From Planctomycetaceae bacterium (lineage in GTDB: Bacteria; Planctomycetota; Planctomycetia; Pirellulales; Thermoguttaceae), in contig WRMR01000328.1 of assembly GCA_009776995.1 (NCBI GenBank), positions 1 through 5,877 of the forward strand: 5,877 nt of DNA. Reading direction: 5' to 3'. The translations under genes were made by a program, and so were the position numbers. Positions 1 through 4,591 of this stretch are shown one piece after another (the first letter of the stretch is position 1; each line of letters starts with the position of its first letter). The notes under the pieces were generated by a model. That model saw only the letters and a list, made by a program, of their open reading frames with translations, was not told the DNA's origin and made no database searches.

Positions 1-1187
1 TGATCACTGACATCAAAATTCGGGCGTTTGGGTTTGACTGACCGTTTCCCGAATTGGTTTTCCACGGCAAAACGCCCCATGTCATACATCAGTTTTGCAT
101 CCACTTTCGGACAAACCATGTCCGGTGCCACCGAAAGAGTGTTCTCCGACATGAATTGCGGGTCATCATTGAGGTAATCCTTGTATGTGGCAACATGTTC
201 CGCATACATGGTTTTGAACCACTCTTCATTCGCACGGAGGGGCTCCGTTTCACCGGCCAAATCGGAATAATGCTCAACAATCTGTTGGATGGTATCCACC
301 ATTTCCAGAATAGAGGTTGGCAAGGGATTAGTCAGATGGTAAGTTTTTCCATGGGATTTCCGGTCCGTGAAAACCCGGGTAAAAATGGCACTCACCCAAT
401 CAACGGGCACGAAATTCTTGTATTCGTTGCCGGTCATCCCCAAGGAGAACAGCAACCGCCGGCCGCTTGTTTCCCCAAGTTTCAACCGGTTGACCAAATT
501 GTGTGCCAACTTCAACACGGCATAGTAACCATGCCAGGTGCTTGTATAACACGTGGTGGAATCCCCGACGACGATCGAGGGACGATAAACGGTCAGCGAA
601 TCGATAAAGTCTGCGTTGCGAACCATTTGTTCCGATTCAAACTTGCTTTTTTCATAATCGTTGCGAAGTTTTTGGTTCACATCCAACATGGTTTCATCAA
701 ATCTGCCGCGATAGGAACCTGCAACATACGCCGTGGAAAAATGATGCAGGCAACGGATGTTGGCTACCCGGCAAAGATTAAGGACATGCCGGGTGCCTTC
801 GATGTTTGTCGTCCAGGGCTCGGCATGACGATCTCCATAAAACGTCAGGCTGGCACCGCAATGAATGACGGATTGACAATGGCGGGACATCCAGTCCAGC
901 CAGCCCGAATGCCAGGAGGCGTCTGTCAAATCGCCTTCAATGACCACCGGACGAGGCAGGACTTGTCCGGTTCTTTGTTCGAGGTTGGCAAGAATCGTTT
1001 CGATTCGTTGCCGCGCACTTTCCTTCCGCGTTGGCCGGACCAAAATCGCCAAACGGTGGCCACATCGCATAAGATCGTGAATCAGATACTCACCCAACAA
1101 ACCGGTTCCACCGGTTAATAGGTGATAGGACTTACAGTCTGCGGTCACTCCGGACTGAGACTCGAAGGTAAGTGGAGTAGATATCAT
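1..1187 (-). CDS. SDR-family NAD(P)-dependent oxidoreductase, thioester-reductase / fatty acyl-CoA reductase-like (partial, 3' end outside window)
   Basis: Reading the minus strand from the ATG at 1187-1185 gives 395 codons with no stop before the left edge. Residues 25-32 are TGGTGLLG, the nucleotide-binding glycine motif of an extended SDR. VIHCGAS follows at about 107-113, STAYVAG at 151-157 and YEKSK at 178-182, the latter being the catalytic Tyr-x-x-x-Lys. VYRPSIVVGDS (about 200-210) and NFVPVDWVSAIF (258-269) are typical of the NAD-binding-4 / male-sterility / thioester-reductase branch. That family reduces acyl thioesters to aldehydes or alcohols, or acts on related lipid intermediates; the substrate here cannot be read. 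Residues from about 290 on form a further region I cannot assign, and the C-terminus is missing. There is no Shine-Dalgarno before the ATG; a good promoter lies so close that the mRNA would be nearly leaderless. The gene is divergent from the MMPL exporter, which suggests a shared lipid pathway. An NDP-sugar epimerase is a less likely alternative, because STAYVAG favours the reductase branch. Confidence 0.88.
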   Translation of the reverse strand, partial: MISTPLTFESQSGVTADCKSYHLLTGGTGLLGEYLIHDLMRCGHRLAILVRPTRKESARQRIETILANLEQRTGQVLPRPVVIEGDLTDASWHSGWLDWMSRHCQSVIHCGASLTFYGDRHAEPWTTNIEGTRHVLNLCRVANIRCLHHFSTAYVAGSYRGRFDETMLDVNQKLRNDYEKSKFESEQMVRNADFIDSLTVYRPSIVVGDSTTCYTSTWHGYYAVLKLAHNLVNRLKLGETSGRRLLFSLGMTGNEYKNFVPVDWVSAIFTRVFTDRKSHGKTYHLTNPLPTSILEMVDTIQQIVEHYSDLAGETEPLRANEEWFKTMYAEHVATYKDYLNDDPQFMSENTLSVAPDMVCPKVDAKLMYDMGRFAVENQFGKRSVKPKRPNFDVSD

Positions 1188-1198
1188 AACAATGATAT
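1181..1198. repeat. Inverted repeat over the SDR start codon (candidate operator)
   Basis: ATATCAT (1181-1187) and ATGATAT (1192-1198) are perfect 7-base inverted arms separated by AACA. On the minus strand the second arm begins with the SDR start codon itself. The repeat also covers the transcription start predicted from the neighbouring promoter. It could be a repressor site or, in a longer transcript, a hairpin that hides the AUG. AT-rich DNA yields short palindromes by chance, so function is inferred from position. Confidence 0.4.
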
Positions 1199-1200
1199 GG

Positions 1201-1229
1201 ATTCTAGGGCTGGTAACTTTGATTGCCAA
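1201..1229 (-). promoter_or_regulatory. Sigma70-like promoter for the SDR gene
   Basis: On the minus strand, TTGGCA (1229-1224) is followed after exactly 17 bases by TAGAAT (1206-1201). Each hexamer matches the bacterial sigma70 consensus at five of six positions. The expected transcription start is near 1194-1195, only about 7-8 bases before the SDR ATG at 1187, so the message would be almost leaderless. This agrees with the lack of any ribosome binding site. Assignment is by consensus match only. Confidence 0.6.
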
Positions 1230-1472
1230 TAAAGCGGCCAGTTTTGTATTATATTTCTATATGTCGAAGTATTATAACCTTAATATTCTATCACCAAACT
1301 TACAAAATGTCCAGTTTCATGTTCAGCTAAATAATTGTTTTTTTTCTCTTGGTGTATTTGAAACTGTTGTTATATCAGAATTATATGGAAAAATTATTCT
1401 TTTAGTCGTATTTTTTTCATAGCATTTGTTCCAAATTGTTGTCAATGATAATAATTTTAATAATTTATGGTC

Positions 1473-1478
1473 TATAAT
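1473..1478 (+). promoter_or_regulatory. Candidate -10 element for the MMPL gene
   Basis: TATAAT at 1473-1478 matches the -10 consensus perfectly. There is no good -35 hexamer 16-18 bases upstream (the sequence there is an AATAAT run). TTGTCA at 1439-1444 pairs better by spacing with a weaker TAATTT at 1461-1466. Either would start a transcript about 110-135 bases before the MMPL gene, with the TTTGCGCAAA palindrome lying just downstream of the start from the first. In such AT-rich DNA this is a weak call. Confidence 0.3.
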
Positions 1479-1484
1479 CAAGAA

Positions 1485-1528
1485 ACTGATGATTTGCGCA
1501 AACTGATCTTGTGTTACTGATTTTGCGT
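1485..1528. promoter_or_regulatory. TTTGCG-containing repeats and palindrome upstream of the MMPL gene
   Basis: TTTGCGCAAA at 1493-1502 is a perfect 10-base palindrome. ACTGAT occurs three times (1485-1490, 1502-1507, 1516-1521). The first and third copies are each followed by TTTGCG-like sequence, giving a degenerate direct repeat of about 14 bases spaced 31 bases apart, near three helical turns. A closely similar GAATTGCGCAAA lies before the GH2 gene at 4380-4391. This pattern fits a dimeric transcription-factor site; the regulator is unknown. Confidence 0.4.
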
Positions 1529-1606
1529 GATGATGCGGTGGATTGGATTAAAACGAACGGAAGGGAATCTCAGGTAAAATGAGACAGTTTATTGGATGAA
1601 TTCACC

Positions 1607-4018
1607 ATGCTTTTTCTCAAAAATCTTTGGATACTTCGGCAAAGATTCCTGCGTAACTTTTTCCGTCATCCATTGCAACTGCTACTGATCATTGCGGCTT
1701 TTGCTATTTTTCCGGTTCTCATTTTTTTCGCATCGGAAGCAAGAAAAAACGCATCGAATCAAGTCATTGACTGGCTTCCCGCCGGTTTGAAAGAAACTGA
1801 AGAGTTTTATGACTATCTGACGCACTTTCCCGAAGGGGAATTGCTCATGATTTCGTGGGACGGAGCAACACTGGATGACGGCCGGTTTGCCCAAATCGCA
1901 GAGCGACTGCTTGCGCCGGTGGACGCAGAACAAAACGCGTATTTCTCCAGGGTGATGACCAGCCGCAGTGTGCTTGATCTATTGACGGGCGAGCCGTTGT
2001 ACTTGTCCGAAGAAGACGCCAAGTCGCGCATGCGGGGTTGGATGCTCGGCAAGAACGATCAGGACGCTTGTTTGGTTGCCATCATTTCTGGATATGGATC
2101 ACTGCGTCGTCCCGAAACGATCGGCATGGTGTATGATGCGGTTCAGGAAATCACGAAACTCCCTTCTGAGCAGGTGCAAATCGCCGGGCCAAGCATCGAC
2201 AGCGTTGCCATTGACAGCATCACAGCCGCTTCACAGCGGCAATTGTTGCCGCTTTTCCTGCTTTTGTGTTTGATCATGTTGCTGTTTTTCCTGAGACATT
2301 TCATCGCGGCGTTTTTTGTTTTTTTCATTGCCTCTACCAACAGCGAATTGGGACCGGCAATCATCCATTTGACCAAAGGACACATGGATTCCATTTCCAT
2401 GCTGATCGGGTCGTTGGTTTACGCCCTCACCATTTCCGCCGGGATTTACCTGACCACCTATTACCGTGAAACACTCCGCGCACATCCCGTCCAACGCGCC
2501 ACCCGGATTGCCATTCGCAAAGCCCTGCTTCCCTGCTTTTTATCGATGCTGACGACCGTACTTGGATTGGTCTCGCTCTGTAGCAGCAAGATGATCCCGA
2601 TTTTCAATTTCGGAATGTATGCCGCCGTCACGTTGGTGGTGGGAACCGCCTGGCTTTTTGTGACCTTTGTAGCCGTGACACGCTTGTTTTCCTATCGGCG
2701 TTGGAGGTGGCTTGAACTGACACAACCCACCGCGACGTTCCAGCATCGCTTGCAGGGTTTTTGGCTCCAGGTGGCGGGACGTGTCAGGCAATCCAGGACA
2801 TTCATCGTGGTTCTTGGCCTTCTCGTGGCCATCTTCTTTGCCTTCCAATTGCCGCAATTGAAAACGACCGTCACGTTCCACGGCATGTTTCCCGACAACG
2901 CCAAGGTGATTCGCGACTACAACACGCTTGAAGAACGTGTTGGGGGGTTGATCCCCATCGAAGTGGTGCTGGACATTCCTGCACAGTCGGATGGAAAAAC
3001 GGCAATCCTCAATGAGCTTTGGCTGTTGCAGGACGTGGCAATGGCACTGGGGAACGAGCCGGGCATCGACACCGTGATTTCCGCCCTGAATTTCGCACCA
3101 AACCTGCCGACATGGGAGTCGTCCGTGATTCAGCGGGTTGTCTTCGAACGCAAACTGTCAAACCATGCAAAACTGTTTGAAGACATCCGGTTCCTTCACC
3201 TGATCAGGAATGAAGAGGGGAGCAGTGCAGGATCGCTTTGGCGTATGAGTTTGCGTATTCCTGCGTATGCGCATCTCGACTATGAACAAATGCTTTCCGG
3301 TCTTCGACAGCGACTCGACATTCTGATCGCCGGGGCCGAACAAAACGATTTGCACGGGGTCACTTACCTGGTGACAGGCGGGGTTCCATTGGTTCATCGG
3401 GCTCAGCAGCAATTGCTGGACGATTTGATCACAAGTTTCCTTTATGCGTTTGCGACGATCACATTGACAATGATCATCCTGTTGCGCGGTCTTGTGCAAG
3501 GGATAGTGGCGATGATTCCAAACGTTTTTCCCTGTGTGATCGTCTTCGGCATGATGGCATGGTTCGGTAAACCGATCGACATGGGGGCCATGATGACGGC
3601 CAGTGTCGCCATTGGGATTGCCGTGGATGGAACGCTGCACTTTATGACGTGGTTCCGGCGGGGGATTCAGAATGGGTTTTTGCATCATCAGGCTGTCACC
3701 TACGCCTATCAACACTGCGCAACGGCCATGACGCAAACGACGTTCATTTGCAGTTTCGGGATGCTGGTTTTCTGCATGAGCGGCTTTTTGCCCATTGCCA
3801 AGTTCGCGACGATGTTGTGTTTCCTCTTGTTGACGTCACTGATTGGCGGGCTGGTCCTTCTGCCAGCGTTGTTGTATGGCCCAATCGGAAAAATCTTTGA
3901 GCGAAAAAACAACACCGAAATGACAAGTTGGCAAATGGCACCGCACAAAGCGGAAGCGAATGACGGGCATGGCAACCGGGATCGTGAGCCGGAAATGCAG
4001 GTCTCTTGCCCATCATGA
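1607..4018 (+). CDS. MMPL-family (RND superfamily) transporter, predicted lipid or hydrophobic-molecule exporter
   Basis: From the ATG at 1607 this is an 803-residue inner-membrane protein with the duplicated RND/MMPL layout. Residue numbers here count from an in-frame TTG at 1592, five codons earlier. A first membrane helix (about 27-47) leads to a periplasmic domain (about 48-215), then a membrane bundle (about 216-366). A second single helix (402-419), a second periplasmic domain (about 420-610) and a second bundle (about 612-763) follow. SVAIGIAVDG at 671-680 carries the membrane Asp (679) expected in the proton-relay helix. The tail from about 769 is hydrophilic. MMPL proteins use the proton gradient to move lipids or other hydrophobic molecules; substrate is not readable here. 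No partner membrane-fusion or outer-membrane gene is visible. I prefer ATG 1607 over TTG 1592; neither has a strong ribosome binding site, only GGA about 10 bases before the ATG. The divergent SDR gene suggests a synthesis-export pair. Confidence 0.88.
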   Translation: MLFLKNLWILRQRFLRNFFRHPLQLLLIIAAFAIFPVLIFFASEARKNASNQVIDWLPAGLKETEEFYDYLTHFPEGELLMISWDGATLDDGRFAQIAERLLAPVDAEQNAYFSRVMTSRSVLDLLTGEPLYLSEEDAKSRMRGWMLGKNDQDACLVAIISGYGSLRRPETIGMVYDAVQEITKLPSEQVQIAGPSIDSVAIDSITAASQRQLLPLFLLLCLIMLLFFLRHFIAAFFVFFIASTNSELGPAIIHLTKGHMDSISMLIGSLVYALTISAGIYLTTYYRETLRAHPVQRATRIAIRKALLPCFLSMLTTVLGLVSLCSSKMIPIFNFGMYAAVTLVVGTAWLFVTFVAVTRLFSYRRWRWLELTQPTATFQHRLQGFWLQVAGRVRQSRTFIVVLGLLVAIFFAFQLPQLKTTVTFHGMFPDNAKVIRDYNTLEERVGGLIPIEVVLDIPAQSDGKTAILNELWLLQDVAMALGNEPGIDTVISALNFAPNLPTWESSVIQRVVFERKLSNHAKLFEDIRFLHLIRNEEGSSAGSLWRMSLRIPAYAHLDYEQMLSGLRQRLDILIAGAEQNDLHGVTYLVTGGVPLVHRAQQQLLDDLITSFLYAFATITLTMIILLRGLVQGIVAMIPNVFPCVIVFGMMAWFGKPIDMGAMMTASVAIGIAVDGTLHFMTWFRRGIQNGFLHHQAVTYAYQHCATAMTQTTFICSFGMLVFCMSGFLPIAKFATMLCFLLLTSLIGGLVLLPALLYGPIGKIFERKNNTEMTSWQMAPHKAEANDGHGNRDREPEMQVSCPS

Positions 4019-4032
4019 GGCGGGTCATTGAT

Positions 4033-4107
4033 TTAGATCGAAAATCTAACGCAATCGACCTGTCGCTCCGATTTTATTCCAATTTTATTCCAAAATTTTC
4101 GTTGGAA
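4033..4107 (+). terminator. Weak stem-loops after the MMPL gene, possible transcription end
   Basis: Two small inverted repeats follow the MMPL stop codon. TTAGAT (4033-4038) pairs with ATCTAA (4044-4049) across CGAAA. TTCCAA (4088-4093) pairs with TTGGAA (4102-4107) across eight bases. Neither is GC-rich and neither is followed by a clear T run, so they are poor intrinsic terminators. I list them because no better terminator is visible close to the stop codon. Confidence 0.2.
4071..4092. repeat. 11-bp perfect tandem duplication
   Basis: ATTTTATTCCA occurs twice back to back at 4071-4081 and 4082-4092, with a degraded similar stretch after it. This looks like a small slippage duplication in AT-rich spacer DNA, about 50 bases after the MMPL stop codon. 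No function is evident. Confidence 0.75.
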
Positions 4108-4225
4108 CCAAAAATCCTCTTGACTTCTTCCCAGGGATGAAAAATTTTAATACATGATTCATTTCAAAAAAACAGAAAGAGAACATGTGTTTTTAAAACT
4201 TGTCCCCTAAAGGAGCCACAGGTTC

Positions 4226-4363
4226 ATGTTCGCACCGTTTTCCACGCTCGCATGGGGAAAAGTTGATCTTTTCCTGCCTCAATCTGAAAACGCGGACGTG
4301 ACATCGCCCGGCAGGACGCTTACGAGTATGTGGCCGGTTACTGTTGCGGTAAGCGTTTTTTGA
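4226..4363 (+). CDS. Possible 45-aa small protein with good ribosome binding site
   Basis: An AAAGGAG at 4209-4215, the best Shine-Dalgarno in the window, lies 10 bases before the ATG at 4226. The frame runs 45 codons to TGA at 4361-4363. The product begins MFAPFSTLAWGKVDLFLPQS and has no motif or clear membrane segment that I recognise. It overlaps the FAH relic in a different frame, so most of its sequence would be out-of-frame translation of former FAH coding DNA. Its stop codon lies at the end of a terminator-like hairpin. A leader or small ORF is possible, but chance is the more likely explanation. Confidence 0.2.
   Translation: MFAPFSTLAWGKVDLFLPQSENADVTSPGRTLTSMWPVTVAVSVF
4288..4350 (+). 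pseudogene. Relic of a fumarylacetoacetate hydrolase (FAH) family gene
   Basis: The plus-strand frame starting at 4288 reads KR and then GRDIARQDAYEYVAGYCCG, ending at 4350. This is very close to the conserved FAH-family core, where a Gly-Lys-x-Gly-Arg-Asp-Ile segment is followed by Asp-Ala-x-x-Tyr-Val-Ala-Gly-Tyr and then Gly-Asn-Asp-Val-Ser. In that family this segment is near the metal-binding active site. Here an in-frame TGA at 4285-4287 blocks it upstream, and the match breaks right after the Gly at 4350: the expected Asn-Asp-Val-Ser is replaced by a T-rich run. Intact members are usually over 200 residues, so only a small fragment remains. I could not find the flanking FAH regions in any frame nearby. 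The match is recalled from family knowledge, not searched. Confidence 0.6.
4316..4361 (+). terminator. Terminator-like hairpin with T run
   Basis: ACGCTTAC (4316-4323) pairs perfectly with GTAAGCGT (4349-4356), and the 3' arm runs directly into TTTTT at 4357-4361. The 25-base loop contains a smaller inner stem, AGTA (4325-4328) with TACT (4339-4342). The layout is that of an intrinsic terminator on the plus strand, although the loop is long. It overlaps the FAH relic, and its 3' arm begins where the FAH similarity stops. It could insulate the GH2 promoter from transcription coming from upstream. Confidence 0.4.
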
Positions 4364-4379
4364 ACAAGTCCTGACTCAC

Positions 4380-4414
4380 GAATTGCGCAAAAACAATAGA
4401 AATTATGCGCAAAA
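4380..4414. promoter_or_regulatory. Direct repeat of TGCGCAAAA upstream of the GH2 promoter (candidate operator)
   Basis: TGCGCAAAA occurs at 4384-4392 and again at 4406-4414, a spacing of 22 bases or about two helical turns, so both copies would face the same side of the DNA. The first copy sits in the perfect palindrome TTGCGCAA (4383-4390). The pair ends seven bases before the -35 hexamer of the GH2 promoter, a position typical of activator sites. A near-identical site lies upstream of the MMPL gene at 1491-1502. Confidence 0.45.
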
Positions 4415-4420
4415 TTGTCT

Positions 4421-4449
4421 TTGCAGAGTAAATATTTTAACACTATAAT
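4421..4449 (+). promoter_or_regulatory. Candidate promoter for the GH2 gene
   Basis: TTGCAG (4421-4426) is followed after 17 bases by a perfect -10 hexamer TATAAT (4444-4449). The -35 matches at only three of six positions, which suits a promoter that needs an activator, and the TGCGCAAAA repeats lie just upstream. The transcript would begin near 4456 and have a leader of about 136 bases before the GH2 start. Confidence 0.5.
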
Positions 4450-4463
4450 GTGATTTGTAAGCT

Positions 4464-4498
4464 GAACGTTGGTGGAACGTCAGTTGGTGCCGGCACCA
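4464..4498. repeat. Palindrome and short direct repeats in the GH2 leader
   Basis: TGGTGCCGGCACCA at 4485-4498 is a perfect 14-base palindrome. Just before it GAACGT occurs at 4464-4469 and 4475-4480 (11 bases apart), and GTTGGTG at 4468-4474 and 4483-4489. The group lies just downstream of the predicted transcription start. It could be a second operator or an RNA hairpin in the leader; no T run follows it, so it is not an obvious terminator. Confidence 0.35.
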
Positions 4499-4553
4499 TT
4501 GTCGATTCTGTATTCAACTTGGGTAAACCCTATTTCGTTATCAGGTTGGCAGT

Positions 4554-4568
4554 GGTATCTATAATACC
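4554..4568 (+). promoter_or_regulatory. Second -10-like TATAAT inside an inverted repeat, close to the GH2 start
   Basis: TATAAT at 4560-4565 is a perfect -10 hexamer. It lies within the inverted repeat GGTAT (4554-4558) / ATACC (4564-4568). The best -35 candidate is TTATCA (4538-4543, 16-base spacer), which is weak. If used, transcription would start near 4572, about 20 bases before the GH2 ATG. It may be an alternative promoter whose -10 is covered by an operator. Confidence 0.3.
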
Positions 4569-4591
4569 CGACCAGAAAAGAAAGATTTACC

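Larger units (their letters stand above)
1188..1606. other. AT-rich divergent intergenic region between SDR and MMPL genes
   Basis: About 420 bases separate the two divergent start codons. The DNA is much more AT-rich than the genes on either side; bases 1381-1440 contain only 13 G or C by my count. A 76-codon plus-strand open frame (1192-1422) has no ribosome binding site, no recognisable motif and the amino-acid make-up of translated AT-rich DNA; it also begins inside the SDR promoter region, so I treat it as non-coding. The supported content is the SDR promoter and start-codon inverted repeat at the left, and the -10-like TATAAT with its repeated TTTGCG elements at 1473-1528. Confidence 0.6.
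4019..4591. other. Gene-poor spacer between the MMPL and GH2 genes
   Basis: This stretch of about 570 bases has no intact recognised gene. The left part (4019-4200) is AT-rich with a tandem duplication and weak stem-loops. The middle (about 4200-4370) is richer in GC and holds a relic of an FAH-family gene, a 45-codon open frame with a good ribosome binding site and a terminator-like hairpin. The right part (4371-4591) is the presumed control region of the GH2 gene, with repeats, a promoter and palindromes. The change in composition in the middle agrees with former coding DNA. Confidence 0.6.

Noticed and set aside
54..1118. A 354-codon plus-strand open frame, the second longest closed one in the window
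   Set aside because: Its product has no recognisable domain, while the opposite strand encodes a clear SDR with Rossmann, STAYVAG and YxxxK motifs in order. It is the antisense shadow of that gene.
1192..1422. A 76-codon plus-strand open frame rich in Leu, Ile, Phe, Tyr and Asn, which might be a small membrane protein
   Set aside because: It starts within the SDR promoter region, has no ribosome binding site and reads as translated AT-rich spacer with no ordered membrane segment.
1579..1599. A six-codon open frame (ATG at 1579 to TGA at 1597-1599) just before the MMPL start, as a possible leader peptide
   Set aside because: It is too short to tell from chance, and no attenuator-like hairpin follows it.
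3158..3736. A 192-codon minus-strand open frame inside the MMPL gene
   Set aside because: It lies wholly opposite a well-supported transporter coding sequence and its product is His- and Asp-rich without a domain, typical of an antisense shadow.
4120..4151. TTGACT with TTTAAT as a promoter for a small transcript
   Set aside because: The hexamers are good but the spacer is 20 bases, outside the usual 16-18, in very AT-rich DNA; I mention it only as a possibility in the findings.
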